This document shows, piece by piece, positions 35,358 through 49,704 of a stretch of 64,000 bases of DNA. This stretch comes from Lycocorax pyrrhopterus obiensis. Lineage: Eukaryota; Chordata; Aves; Passeriformes; Paradisaeidae. Under the pieces are notes generated by a model. It saw only the letters and a program-made list of their open reading frames with translations. It did not search any database and was not told where the DNA came from. The number at the start of each line of letters is the position of its first letter. Position 1 is the first letter of the stretch. The position numbers and the translations under genes were made by a program. The stretch is taken from positions 93,073,548 to 93,137,547 of the forward strand of contig JACSVZ010000004.1 in assembly GCA_014706295.1 (NCBI GenBank), in the 5' to 3' direction.

Positions 35358-38300
35358 CAAGCAGCAATTGCAGTCACCTTAAATCTTGTGGTCAGTACCT
35401 TATGCTTGGAGCACCCATGTAGGCATTAAGTGCATTGAGACCCTGAGCAGGCCAGAGATTTGTGATAGATCTGCTTAGGCTTCTTCTTATAATGACCTCT
35501 CTAAAGAAATTTTTTCTTAGAACAACAGTAGGATCACTGTCTTTAGTGACAGAAATCTCCAACTGACAAAGTCTAAACAGAACAAAGCAGAAAGATTTCT
35601 GCACAATTCTTCCCCTGGCCCACAGTGTCCTTGCTTCTGGCTGTCTCTGCAAAGTTGAGTGTGTGGCACAACCCTCCCTGTGGTTCCTGGATCCCTGCTG
35701 TGGCTCTTTGCTTCTGCACCATGCTGCCTCTGCCACCCTCTCCCTCTCCAAACAGGTTCATTTTCTTCCCATTCCTCCCCAGGCTCCAGAAAAACCACGT
35801 GACAGCTTCTTCTGCGAGGATTACAACATGAATTTAAACAGAGGAGACAGCTGTGGTCACACCTGGCCACACCACTCATTTCACTTAATTTAAATTCACC
35901 TTTCCAAACCTGCAGGAGGAAGGCACCAGGCTTGGGGGGAGTGGAGTGGTTGAAACCCTCCCACTGCAGCTGAGTGGATCTGTGAAAGAGAAGGCACAGG
36001 GAGAGGACACAGAAATAAAACAGGCATATTTAAGACTCCACAATAAAAGATGTGGAATTCCCACCTTCTGGTCCCTGTGGGTAGTATTTTTTCTGTTTTA
36101 ATTCAGTGTGGATATGGCAGACAGGACAGTGCTTGCTGCACTGCATGCTCCTGGCTTGCAGGCTGTCTTCCTTTATGAGAAGTGAGGTGTGGCGTGTGTG
36201 AGGTGAGACATTCCAAGAAGCTTGGGAGCTGACTCCTGCCCTTGGAGCAATCCTCCTGTTACAGCTGCAGCAAGGAGCTAGCAGTCTGTGGCTCCAGCAG
36301 AGGGGATACTGGCAGCGACAGGAGCAGAAAGCCAGGTCACAGGAATGAAGAAAGAAAAGCTTTCTAGGGAGCAGAGAGGCTGTTGGGAAGGTTGATGCAC
36401 CTCTGAAAGAGACTGTATTTCATTCAAAGGCATTCAGCATTGAGTTAAGAGCTACCAAAGTGCCAAAAATGCCTTCTGGTCTTTAAAGCATTCTAAGGCA
36501 TCTTACATTTCTGGCTAAAGACTTTCTTATCTGTAAAAATGCCTTCTGCACCTGTGTGCAAGAAAAGTACCTGAAACCTTGTGGATAAGTTTCTTCCAGG
36601 CAGCTTTGACTGTCCTGCTGGTAAGTCAATTTGAGTGTGTTCAAAATAAAACTTTAGGCGCAAGACTGTCTCTGTAGCATCTTCTGTTCCTATTCCTCTC
36701 TTAATTATAGTTTTTATCTATATCTTGTAGATGCTTGAACCAGCTGGACTACTTAACAGATCTCAGGAGTATCCCATAAAATTGGCTTTATTTCACTTTT
36801 GGGACTTGGAGGTATGTTGATCTTTATCTGTAGGAAGCAAAGGGACCAAGAGGTGAGATGGTTCCATAGGAAAGCTGGGAGAGTGGAGAGACCCCACTTT
36901 TAGGTACAACCTTGCACTTCATTAACGTTGGTTCTGCAAACCAACAGAATGGGAAAACCTTGGCTGGAAAATTTTTCTCCCTCTAATTAATTCCTCTCCC
37001 AAGAAATATTACTAAGGATTTGCTTCAGTCGTGAATTTAGAGGACAGTGATTATATTTGGTTTTGCTATTCCTCACAGATTTTAATAAAAATGCAGTCCT
37101 CCAAATCCTCAAGCTTGGCTTTCAAGCCTTTCTTTTGGTCACCTTGTCCTTCTCCCACAGCCACAGGAGAGACAGAATAAACAGTAACTAGTAGTGGACC
37201 TGTATACTGGGCTTAATAACCAGAAAGATTTGAGTTCTTGGCCTGCTTGGTTATTTTACACTCCCTTACTCTCCAACTCCACCCTTTCTAGCCCTTAACT
37301 TCCACCCTGGTAAAGAAGTCACTGCTGGTCTGGGAAACTTGGGTGGGAAGTTCTGTGGGTTCCTGCTGCTCCCAGTGACCCTTCTGGACTATCACTGGTG
37401 AAAGTCCCTGAGCATCTCCTCGTTTCCATCTCTGTGCATCTCTCTGACTACCAGCACCATTCCCACAGTCAGGATTCTCACCACCTTCTTTCCTGATCCT
37501 CTTTCTTCTCTCCAAAATCATTTTTTCTCTTTGGAAACCCTAGTGTTTCAGCCTCCTTTTTTTATGGGCATCCCAAGCGCAGGCTTCTCCCAATCTAGTT
37601 TATATGCAGAAGCATGATCATTACTCTAGTTGTTGGTCCTGACATGTGTCTCTTTGGTACCCAGAGGGCTTGAGACATTTCACTGCTATTTAGTCCAAGT
37701 TTTGGGAAAATTTAGAGCCAACTTGTATTAGTTGCAGTCAGCAAGCAGCAGGCTTCATCTTGAAACCTCAAAAGTGCAATTTTGGACTTTTGCTGAAACA
37801 CACACATACATCCAGTTATCTGGCACCTATTACCCTTCACAGTTTAAGATATTTTTCACCTGCGACACCCACATATATTCACCCTTTTTCAGTGAGAGGG
37901 TTCTCCAGCATGGATCAGGTTTGTGCAGTTAGTTCTGCCATGTCACAAGATAGCGAAAAGGCTCCTGCTCCCTAACCCGGACTTTCTTCCCCACTTTTGA
38001 TAAACTCCTATATCTTTAAAACACAATTCAAAGCATTATGCTTGCTGCATTCCATTTCCTCTCTTCTTCCCATTTAATTTGCTAGTTCAAAATAGATTGC
38101 TATAAAATGATACTACTTGTATGTTTTGTAATGATCTCTTCTCAGGTAATGAGAAGTAAGGGTAAGCTCTGTCAAGTGAGTCATAAGATAATGCCAGGCA
38201 ATTCTCTGCCTGAACACAATTGCTCAATCCAAGTGCAGATACAGATCAAAGTACTACACAGATTCTTTCCCGAATAGCTGTGAAAAGAGACATTTAGATT

Positions 38301-41300
38301 TCATTTCTGACCCTCCCAGGTTCTTACCTCTATTAGAAAAAGACTGTTAATCAGATGCCTCTTCAGTAGAAGGGGAGGGGTGCTTAAGTGATTTATTGTG
38401 TCTTTTAGGAGAAAGGATGTACTTTAGAGGCTTACAATTTTTAAAAAGGGTCATTTAAGATTTGCAATAAATGTAAGTATTATTTAGAGGGGTGATAACT
38501 CTTGAATTTCATCTGAATGCAATCACCAATTTATTGAGTGCTGAATGTCTAGGAAATAAGCTGGTAAGCAGGTAATTAAATGCCTAACTGCATGGGCACA
38601 AAAAGCTAAAAAATGAGCTAAAGGCATTATTTTGTTATATAAAGCACCTGTGAGAATGGGTAGCTCTTCCATTTTCTTTTAAGATCCTGGGTAATATTAC
38701 TTCACCTTTGCTTGCTTTCTTCAGTTTCAGATTTCAAGATCAGTTGTTGTTTGAATCTTATTACAATAGAAGACAGTGAGAGTTGTTAGCTAGGGAAGCT
38801 GCATAGCCTGAAACATCCCTTGTAGTATACCTAACCACAAAACAATGGGATGGAAATTTGCATATATTTTCATATATTTGAATGAATATATGGATAAACT
38901 ATTACAAACACAGATTTTAGTTTAAATTGTGTTGCAACAGAACTACAGTTTATCATTATTCTTTTCTTATTGCAAGTTTTCTTCATTAACCATAGCCTAG
39001 AATAGATTTAAAGTAGTAGTAATAGAAATAACTCCTAAAAGAAAAAAGGAAGCAGTGTTTCTCTACATTATTCACTTATATCTCACAGTAGGTTCTTCAT
39101 ATTTTCCTAACCAAGTATGAATTGTGCTTTTGTGAATAATCACATGGCTGTGGCTACAGTATAAAATTTCCACCTGACATGGTGAATGTAGATATGGAAT
39201 TTTCCCCCAGTATTTCTGTTCCATAGTGCAGTAAAATCAAAGTACAGGTGGGACTGGGGAATATTTTTCTGACTGGTTTTAAACTTCTCATCTTCAGCCT
39301 CATGGCTCTAGATTTTGAGTTTATCCCTAGTACACCCAGAGTGACATTTTGGGGGGGCAGTTTGGTACTTGGCATCTTTGAACATTTGGACATCAAGAAC
39401 CACTAGAAGATTGATCAAAAATAGGTCAAGGCTCTTGTTTAAAAGCAAGCAGTAATTAGCTGGTGGAGACTTTCTAGGCAGAGGAACCTGATAGGCTCAA
39501 ATATTCCTGCAATGTGCCTTTCTTATCCCAGAATATTAAATTATAATGTATTATTTTTAATAAAAGTATTTCAAGGCCATTTCACTTTTTTAATAAATAC
39601 ATTTGTACCTCAATCTCAGTGTTAGTTTTTCAGGCATCAAAGACATTGGAACTGGAGAATTTCTGTTTGCTCCATATCTGGCACGAGTTCTCCTCACTTT
39701 ATACACCTCTTTTCTGTGCTGAACTCATGGTCCTCCCTTTGAGCAAAACCCATGCCTTTCAAAAATCTAAAAGTGCATTGAGTAGCACAGAGTTTCTTAT
39801 TATATCATAACAAAATGATGATCCCTGTTTGTGAATTTTTGCAGGAAAATAACAGAAAAATCCCTATGTAGACACGATAAACTGTTCCACTTATTAAGTG
39901 ACAAATTCAGTGATGAGACTGAACACAACTTGCACAACTGTCCTTGTATTCAGCTTTGAAGACAAGATTCTGCAGAGCAACGACATCAGAGTCAGCATAG
40001 ATTGCTTCAGACAAATAATGCACAGACTATTTCACTTCATAGCAATAGGGTTGAACATATCCCTATTTACATTGAAATCTCAGGAGTCTGAAATAATCTT
40101 CACTGAATCCAATGGTTATTTTCTCCATTGATATGTCTTGTTTAACTGTTGCATTGAAACCATATTTGGGGCACAGCAGCACTTAATAAATGCTCAAATC
40201 CTGTAAAACATATTGACTTTATCTGTATTTCCAAGCAGGGAGTCATGGAGTCCGAAGAAACTCCTATCTGTGTTAAATGCTGGCAAGGCTGTCCTTGGGG
40301 TTGGCCTAAGACCAAGACAGTGCTCATTTCTGTATAGAAGCTTAAGGTGATCCCTTAGGGAACCTTCTAAGAGGATCTTTCTGCAGTGTGGATGAGCCCA
40401 GACTCTAGAAAAGAGTTTTAGGTAACAGACTTTTGCTGTGGCTTCCATAATGGAGAAAAATATATGAAATCCCGCTCCATTAATTCCAGTACTTTATACC
40501 TCTTTGTGTAATTTTATTGAGAATATGATATTCCTAATTAATGATGGTGTTTTTCTTAGGGATGGTTCTTCTACATCCTGAAAACATTTACATAGCATAT
40601 AATAAAATAATTCATATGGTTTTTCATGTGGAGATCATCTTCCTTAGAGTTTTGATCGTACGGGTCTTAACAAGCTCATTAACATGAAAACCAGTATCTG
40701 CCAGAGGGAAATGTTTGAGGTCCAGCATCCCAACCATTAATTCTGGGAAGCATGACCCACTGGACAGCCCAAAGTACTTTTGGGAATAACACATGGAACT
40801 ACTTCAAGTTTGTACACAGCAGGGCACAATGGGGGCTTGAACCTGATGAGCACTTCAGTGTTGTAAGAGTATCCATACTTCAATGGTTGGAATTAAAGCA
40901 AGTAGTACAAAAACTGTGTCTGTGTTAGCTCAATAAATACACACCAGGTTTGGAACACTAGTTAGGGCCAAATAACATGAACTCTGCTGCCTCTCAGTTA
41001 TCAATGGGTTTTTATACATCCTTTGTTACTACCTTGAAGAAAATGTAGCTATTAAACCAACACTGCGTCTTTTCTTCAATGATACCAACATTTGAGCCAT
41101 ATTTTTGTTTATTGTAAGACCACTTAAACTTTTGTCATTGTGAAGGGATTGTAAGATGGGTGGTCATCAGAGTACTCCTGAAGGGCACTGGTATTTGCCA
41201 GAATCAGGTCCTTAACGTTGAAATTTCATGTAAGTGTGAAAGCCGCAAATAGACAAAAAATTCAGTCACATGATATGCATGACACATATACTAAAACATT

Positions 41301-41891
41301 TTCCAAGGCAATTTACATTCTCATGTCATCTTTCCCAGATTGTGTTATTAAAAAGGGAAATAGGAAATAGATACCTAGAATTAGATCTTTCACAGATAAA
41401 AATACAAAGTTAATTGTGTGGTGTAAGGCATGCAGGGGTAGAAAGACACCATGACTTTAACGACATGCTAAGGGGATGCAAGGATTCCTGCTTAGTTCAG
41501 GAAGCCTGGAGAGGACAGACTGCAGTATCATCTGAGACCCTACTGTAAGCACCAGTACTTGCCACCTTAAAGCCAGGGGAAAAATCTGCATTCCCTTCAG
41601 AACAAAAACAAATAAAACATTACAGCTTAATATGCATCTCCACTGAAAAATAGGTGGAAAACCTTGCATTCAGATGATGTGGAGATGGATTGTAGCACAG
41701 ACATTTCTGCCATAAAAATTCACACCTAATCTTTTACCATGACTGGCAGTCACAGACTAAGAGGCATCACCCAGCAAGGAGTGTGCAAAAATTATTCCAC
41801 CTCCTTTTTAAAAGCACAAAGGGTCTGAGAACTGATGTGACAGACTTTTAGGTTTGTGTTTGCTCTCTTTGCTGTGAGAAACTAACTCTAC

Positions 41892-41905
41892 ATATATATA
41901 TATAT
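41892..41905. repeat. (AT)7 tract
   Basis: A short alternating AT run followed by a T-rich stretch. Confidence 0.85.
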
Positions 41906-44144
41906 TATTTTTTTTAAATAGAAGAAAATTATAATTTATTAATTTTTGTACTTGTTGTCAGCTAATTTGTTCTCCTACATTTAAATATCTGATCTTCCCT
42001 GACTGCCATATCACACCACTAAAGAACTTCAGTATATATTATAATTCCAGCATGTTTCTTTCTTTACTAAATTTAAATGCTGCTTTTTCTGGACCTTCTA
42101 GGGATGCTTACACAACCACATGTATATGAACATGTGCACTTGCTCATGTGTGTGCTCGACTCGTGTCTATGACTTCAAAACATCCGAGACAGAATATTTG
42201 AAGCTGGTCTTCCTAGTTTCCTCTCTTATCCTTGCAACTATTTTATCTTTGTTGTGTCTGGGTTACAACTCCAGAGCTCTGCCTGTATGTCGTATTCTGA
42301 TGGTTCCTCCTCTTGGAGCTCATGTGACATCACAAATATCAAGCCTGTGATGCGTTCATCCAGACAGCTCTGAAACAGCCAAAGTTTGGAGTGGATGTAA
42401 GAGGATATTCATCATCCTCTCTGCAGCTACAGTTAGGCATTTGTAGAATGAATGCAGCCAGAAGCAAGACAACATTTCCCTTTCCAACAGCACAATCAAA
42501 AAACCTGACATACCTGCAGAAAACAGAATGGAAAGGGTACAAGGTGTCTGAATCAGTCTCCTGGATTATTGAAACTTCTACCATAAATACTGTTTATCAC
42601 TTCAATCATTCCAGAAAAAAACCCTACCACAACATGTTATAAACTATTTAGAAGCTGCCTCATGAGCTTTTAAGCCACCCCTGTCACAGGGGCAGCAGCC
42701 TCTGAGAAAGAGGCCAGCAGACAGATAGGAGCAGAAATCTTGTCAGTTGTTTGACTTTAATCCACTGATGCTTTATAGTCAAAACTCTAACACATAATTT
42801 TCCTTGCAAGCAAACATTCAATATATAGTCAGCTCTCCATTATCCCTGGCAAATTATCCAGTTTGCTGATAAACAGTGCCACAATTGCAGACATCCATAC
42901 TGGCTCTGTGCAGGCTAGCCCAGGTCTGGCAGAGCTTATTAGCTTAAGCTCTGCAAAAATACTTCTGCACAGCTTCCAGAGCCAGCTTCGGGTGCCTCCG
43001 CATCGTGTTGCTGGAACCAGTGTGCTGGGGAGTGCAATGCAGACATCCAAATGGGTCCACAGGAAGCCAGCTCATGTCCACCAAGCCTTCAGATTTTCCC
43101 AGCCCTACATTAACACCAGCTCATACAGGGGTTAAAAACACAGACAGTTTTCTGTAACTCACCCTTTTCCTGCTTGTTCCCATTAATTCATTAACATAGT
43201 TATTGTGAGTTCAGCCTTAGGCCACAAGAAAGCTCCCAGAAGACTTTAGCCTTAGCCAGGGAATGCACTGAGCAACATCTAATTAACCCCAACCAGAAGC
43301 AGGTCCTGGGGACTGCGGCGAGGAGGGAGAGCCAGGGCCATGTTGCCAAGTAACTGTAGGAAGACAGTCCTGGAGCCGGTTCAGTGCCTTGCTCCCCTGC
43401 GTTCGTGTATTTCAACCAGAGCCCCAGAACTCCCTCTTTAGGAAATTTTAAATACAAACAAATTCAGTGTTCCTGGTGTCCTTATCAAGTAGAGTGGATG
43501 ATCGGATTTAAGCAGACCCTGGTGTCTTGAATTTGCAGGGACATATGCACTGGAACATGACCAAAGTTAATAAATTATAAAATGCTTTGGTATAATTCAG
43601 GATGGGAAATATTACAGAAACATGATGCACTGCTATTTTCAATCCTCATGCCCTTTCAGGTTTTTCTCTGTTTGCTGAGATACCCCAAAAGCATGCTAAT
43701 TATTGCACAGATGTGGGATTTTTTTTCAGCAAATTATATTGACATTATCAGCTCAGTTTATTTATTCATCCAAATGGCTGCCAGCTGCAGAGAGATTTGT
43801 GTTTTTATTACTCACCTATGCCAGGCTCATACTGGTGGCTAAGGGGTGAAAGGTCCCACATTAGATTACTGATCCCTTGAGCCAGTCAGGCCTTCAGACC
43901 AAGCACTTTCTAATGCATATTTTGTACCACATAATCAACTCACTTTTCAAGGTGACACAGTCAGAATTTTTTAAAAAAGAAGGGAAATAGCAAGAAGTTG
44001 ATGTTCATAACCACAGTAACCTGTTTGTCTAACACAGCAAGTTTAATTTCTGGGGTCACATCTCTCCTTCATTTCTAAAATGCAGGCAAGCATGCCAGGT
44101 AAATGAAAATGAGGAGAAACATGCAAGCTTCCTTCAATTTATAG

Positions 44145-44184
44145 GTGCATATACAGATACACTTATACATATCTGTATATGCAC
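44145..44184. repeat. Perfect 15-bp inverted repeat, 10-nt loop
   Basis: GTGCATATACAGATA (44145-44159) and TATCTGTATATGCAC (44170-44184) are exact reverse complements, with loop CACTTATACA. This is the longest perfect stem found in the window. Confidence 0.88.
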
Positions 44185-47100
44185 ACAAACATTTGCACAC
44201 ACACTTTTGCAATGGAAATATTAGCATTTTCAGGAAGATTTTTGTTAAGTGATTTATGCTAACTGCTTAGGAAAAAATTATTCTACCAAACCTGGGAAAA
44301 TAAAAACAAAGTTATTTGTTCCAGGGTGGTCCCACTCAATCAAAATGCTTTGGTTTATTGAGCAGAAATGTTTCATTTGAATCATACTGATGTCAAGTTG
44401 CATCTGCTCACTACCTCGTGGGAGTCCCACTGGAACTGTGATGCAGATGCTACCTAACTCCGTGATTTCTCATGGACTTCCTGGGTTGGCTGTGATGCTA
44501 TGTATCTTCCCCTATGGGCAAGTCATGTAGGAAACTGAATCTCATGGTTTGCAAGGCTGATGGTAAATACACTACAGCAAATTAGCCCTTGCTGTAAGGC
44601 AGGGTAAAATACGACAAGCCAAGTACAATGCCCATGAAGCTTTCCTTTGGAAACTGAAGAGTTACCATGCATTGAACATTTCAACTTGATTCAGTACACT
44701 GAGATGAAGTATTTCAACCTGGGATTGCAGAAATAATTAATTTCAATTAAAGCACTACAGAAAGTACTGCATTATGTACAAACTAATTGTTTCAACTTTC
44801 TGACTTACAATAAATTTAGATATTTTGACTGCAGAGGGGAAAAAAAGGTTAGAAATTCCTGAGGATTTTTAGCTATATCAAAGAATCTGATTTCAACTCA
44901 GATATAGCTCAGATCGTATTAAAAAAATTTCACTCCACATACATAGATTCTGATTTTTAACTTACCATAAGATATTTCCTCCACTCATATTCCCTCACAC
45001 TCCCCATGTAGCAAGCAACAGAACTGAGGGCAAGACAGAAGACAAGGGCATACCAACCTCCTCTCACACACAGCTTGATATCTAGAGGGAAACTCGGCAG
45101 GACATACAGCTTACATGCATAGAGCCAACAAATCTGCATTTCCTTATGCATAGTAACCAAAAGAACCTTATGGTCAACTTCAGCTCATTGCAATTCAGAG
45201 ATATCTCCCACACAGCCAGAAGGGTAGAGCAGCAAGTTTATCACCAAGACCAAGACTGCAGAGCGAAGCTGCCCAGCCAACATGGGTGCCCTGTTCTCAC
45301 GGGCCCTGGTGAGTCGGCACTGTGAGAGAGCTTTGTGCAAGAAAGGGGAGGCTGGTTCTCTAGGGCACATTATGATTTCAAATCAAAACAATGCCAAAGG
45401 CTTTGCAAATATGTGATGAAGGGCAATAGTACAATAGAAGTATAATTTTGATGAGAAGTAAGGAATTTGGGGAGGTCTAATAGTGATTTGGGAGCAATAC
45501 AAGACACAAAAGGACACAGAGAAGAATTTAAGGTAGAGAGCACTGACATACCGAGTGTTAACTTTTTCAGGAATTTCCCTCCAGGTCAGCCAGGGTCTGA
45601 TGCTACAAAGAGCATATGGCCTTGGGCAATAAATATCTGTTTTTTCCCAGCCTCATGTTTTTGCATTTCCCAAATTCTCACTAGGCAGTGCAATTGCACA
45701 AGTACTTCATAGTCTAGGAGGGATCAGGAAAGAAATGTAATTACTCTTATGAAGACTCCTCTTCGTAAAACATTTTCTGGCTGTTGGGGTGGATAATATG
45801 GCCCTAATTACTTAAATAAGTCACCAGTGTATAATTTAAAATTGAGACCTAGATGCAACTGACTGTTTTGACTGTTTACTCTGGAAGTAAATGTGGTGAA
45901 GAGTGGCACACAGTTTCCAGTTTGCCTACGGCAGTAAAAACCCCTCAAGCCAGCCCTGTCAGGAGTGGTGCTGACATGCATTAATGGTGCGGTTACCAGT
46001 AGATAATAAAATGCAATTAACAGATCTCATCACTAGTCCTTAAGTGAGTGCACCACACTGCAAAATTTGGATATGCATCTCATAATTGGTGCAACATCCA
46101 TTCAGCCCACAGTACCAGATATCCTGGATTAACCTTACACAGTCTGTTCTGGTTTATACTGCACCATGATTTTCTAAAGATTGCAAACCGAGACCTGACT
46201 GACCTCCCGCCCTAACACGTGTAACAGCCACAGTGAAGTTACTGGTCTCACATAACTAAGCCTGATGGCGAAAAGCTCTGGAGGGGAAAGATAACTGTAC
46301 TCCCTCTGTTGGTGGAAAAGGAAAAATGATGCTAAAAACATCCTAATGCACAAAGACCACCTTGTCTGTAAATGTTTTTTGCCGCAAAACTTTTGATAAA
46401 GTGGATTTAGGGAAACAAAAGGGAGCTGTAAAAAGGAAATGGAATTCTTATCATACATTTAATAAAGAAATTATTTATTACTACAAAATTTTGGAAATTG
46501 TTTTTGCCTTTCTTTCTGTGAAGGTCTTGCTGTGATGGCTAATACATTCTGAAGGGCTCTGCTATGTCACAAGGAAGACAGGAGAAAAAAGGAAGACCAG
46601 CCTTATTAAAGTGGCATCATCAAAATTTGACTAGATAGTGATAGTGCCTAAGCAAGATCAGGCAAACTGCTCATTTTGGGCAGGAAAGGTCTGCAGTCTG
46701 GCCATGCTGGGACCAAGGGATCTGGTTAGATAAGATAGCAAATTGCTGAGGATGACCAGATGGTTGTGACCCTCCCATACCTCATGAGCTACACTATAGC
46801 CAAGAAGAACCAGGATTTTTGCTGTTTTTGAGGGAAGTATCAGTGTTTCTGGAGTGGCAGCTGCTGCTGTAGGAGAGCAGCAAGCAAAGCCCTTGTGCTG
46901 CCTAACTCACTGGTAGCAATAGGAGCAGGAAACTGACCTCCAGCTTCCTCTCTCACCTCACCTTCCCTGCAGCATATCTTTTTTTCCATTCTTATCTCCT
47001 GGTGTAAATCTTAATTGTAGCCACATTATAACTGTTGGTTCTGCATGTTTCATCTGCACTGGGGGTGCAATAGATGGAGGTAGATTGTTGCATTGTAACT

Positions 47101-47904
47101 TGACCTGCACTCAGGTGATGGGTTGTAGAGAGGCTGGCAAAGATATGAGTACCTAGAGAGATGGATGGAACATCAACAGTTAAATCATTGAGAATTGCCA
47201 GGCAGGTTTTGGACATGACAGGCACCTCTGTGTTCATGACAAGTTGTTGCTGATGGCATCTCCCTTGCTAATGGCCCATAACTTCAAGTCCTGTCCTTCA
47301 CAGGTCTTTTACTAAGAAAGCTTGTTTGGGATTTGAATTCTTCATGGACATGGGCTTTACTGGTCAAAGTTATGGGAAGAAGTCAAGCCAGGAGGCCAGG
47401 GTCTTGTTCACATTGCCTCCCACGTGCACTGATATATGACACAATGTTCCTTTCTAATTTAATTTATTTGCTTAATAAGAAGTGAAGAAAAATTCATCTC
47501 TGTTGTAACTGCATGTTCTTCTCCTTAGTAGGTACAGATTTACTACGTATGACAGCTGCGATCTTTGCCTGCTCTCCTGTCCATTTCACTGTGTTCTCAT
47601 CTGGGATGGTTACTTGGTACCTCATTCCATTGCTGCTGCATCATCTGAATTTTTAGGGTGAAGGTTTTTGAAACAAATTAATTTGCATGATTCCTATTTA
47701 TGTCAACAGCATACCATCCCCATCTCTGCAAACAAACAAAAAAGAAAATATATTTTTCCTCTAGCCAGTTGAACTAAATAACGACCATCATTCCAAAAAA
47801 GTAGCTCCCCTTAACTTTTATTTTGAATGCTTAAAATACATTATTAAATCACCTAAATGCATTATGTATACGAGTTCAATAGATGTGCAAAAAATACTAT
47901 AAAA

Positions 47905-48294
47905 TCACTGATTAAGATTATGATCTACTGCATTTGAGAAATGGCCATCAAAAGAAAAGTAAGGGTTGATTCTGTCAACAAGTGAATTAAACCAAATCAT
48001 AGGTACATTTTCTATCTGCACATCCTTAACAACCATGAATAGCATTGCCAAGTGGATAGAGAAGACCAGACTCAGGACCACAAATAGCCTTTGTGCTGAA
48101 TGATAAAACACAATATATCCCTCTCTGACTCTGACGGGTGAAAAAATACATGTAGGATGATAGGGGCCAGGAATAAATAACAGTAGAGTGCACTGTTGAA
48201 AAAGAATAGTCAGCTGCCTTCGTGTTAAAAAAAAAGAAAAAAAAAAACCCAACCTTAATACAACAATTATCATTAAGAATGATTTTTCCACCAC
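47905..48294 (-). other. Unassigned open frame with hydrophobic segment
   Basis: A 129-codon minus-strand frame. Its first ~25 residues come partly from an oligo-T stretch (48226-48246 read on the minus strand) and are low-complexity. After that, on the minus strand, comes CTATTCTTTTTCAACAG, a good match to a splice acceptor, at about 48196-48212. The downstream peptide has a hydrophobic run (RLFVVLSLVFSIHLAMLFMV) and no motif I know. The ATG start is probably meaningless. Chance remains the default, since several frames of this length are expected in 64 kb. Confidence 0.2.
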
Positions 48295-49149
48295 CTAACT
48301 GACAAGTAAATTATCACGTCTGTACCTGCATGTTGAGTTACTGCTTCACCTTCACCAGTAAACAAAGAGGGGGAAAAATTGCTTTCAGTGACAATTTTTT
48401 TTCCCAAAGAGCCAAGCTGTTTGTGCTTTCTTCTCTTTTTCTTTCTCTACATGTTTTGTTGTTGAAAAAAATCAGATATAATTAGAAAAAGTGGTAGCAT
48501 AAAACCAGGAGAGCTTTTGCTAGAAATCAGGGAAATTGTATCTCATTTACTGTTATCCCTTCAGTTATCTCCCTCCATCAGTGCTTTACTCCTATAGCCT
48601 TCCCTAAACATATTAAAAGGTTAATTAATATTTAATAAAATAAAAGCCTTTATTCTACTTTATTGAATGTTGAAGAGGTATTAATGAGCAAATGGATACT
48701 GTTGTCAGGTCACAAATATATGGAGCCTATGGATCCATCTAAATTCTGCTCTACTTCCCTTCTTTATTTCCTGGCATTTCAAAAGAGAGAAACGTTAAAT
48801 CTTTTTTCCTCTTTACTACTCTTTTATGAAACAGATATCTGGAGAAATTAATTTTTAAAAAGGAAGGACAGTGTTCTTACTGCAGCTTTATCAGAAGACA
48901 ACAATAATTAGGTATCACAAATAAACATACCAACATAGAGGAGGCTCATAGTAAAATTTTAAAAAGCTCCAAAATGCTGAAAACATCAGTCTGATGAATC
49001 ACATCCCAACAGGACCTATTTTTCATTAATGGCATCCTGATGCAACCAGTTTGTATATAAACATTCATGGGACAAACACCTAAAGGTAGATGAGATGAGT
49101 TGTAACACAAGTATTCATAATTCTGCTTCCTTCTACACCCAGAGGTGTC

Positions 49150-49704
49150 TCAGCCTTGATGGAGAAAAACAACTCTTATGTGCTTGCAGCCAAGGAGGAT
49201 CCAGAAACAACCATCTCGTGGCTCTTCCCTGAGAGGCTCCATCCAGCAGGTTTTGTTGAAGGCCTCCCACCAACATCTCAACCCACACCCCCCTGCTAGG
49301 CTATTACAATGCAGAAGCCTAACACCACCAAGTGGTTCAGCATTCCAACACTGCTTCACCAGCCTTGGCAGGTCCCTTGGGTGCCCCCAGACAAACCCTG
49401 ACGGAGCCAGCTGGGTGTTTGCTGCTTGGGTGCTGCAGGTCTCAGCCCAGGACACAAGGCTGAAATGCCAGCAGCCTAACAGGTCGTGAAGGAGCCAAGG
49501 AGCTGACACACCACTCCAGCAGCAGCTCTTGGTGGCAGGACAGGGCAAACCACTGGCTGTGCAAACCTCTGGGGTGGCTCCAGGGGCATCCACCACAGCT
49601 CGTGAGTCAGGCTGCTCAGTGGTGAGGATGAACACCCAGATTGCAAGAGCCCTGGGTAAGAAGGGCTTACTTCTCTTTTCTTTATTAAAATTGTGTTTTC
49701 TCAT
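49150..49704 (-). other. GC-rich patch with 184-codon open frame
   Basis: The longest open frame in the window, on the minus strand. Long frames are also open on the plus strand across the same DNA (49178-49489 and 49529-49711). That points to a GC-rich, TA-poor composition rather than coding. The predicted peptide is rich in Trp, Cys, Leu and Pro and has no recognisable domain. I do not call it a gene. Confidence 0.2.

Noticed and set aside
35517..35879. 120-codon minus-strand frame next to the plus-strand LTR
   Set aside because: Overlaps other long frames on both strands in a C-rich patch. No motif, and no sign of retroviral internal coding downstream of the LTR.
48226..48246. Oligo-A tract as the tail of a processed pseudogene or SINE
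   Set aside because: The AATAAA upstream is about 50 bp away, farther than usual. No gene-like sequence precedes it and no flanking duplication was found.
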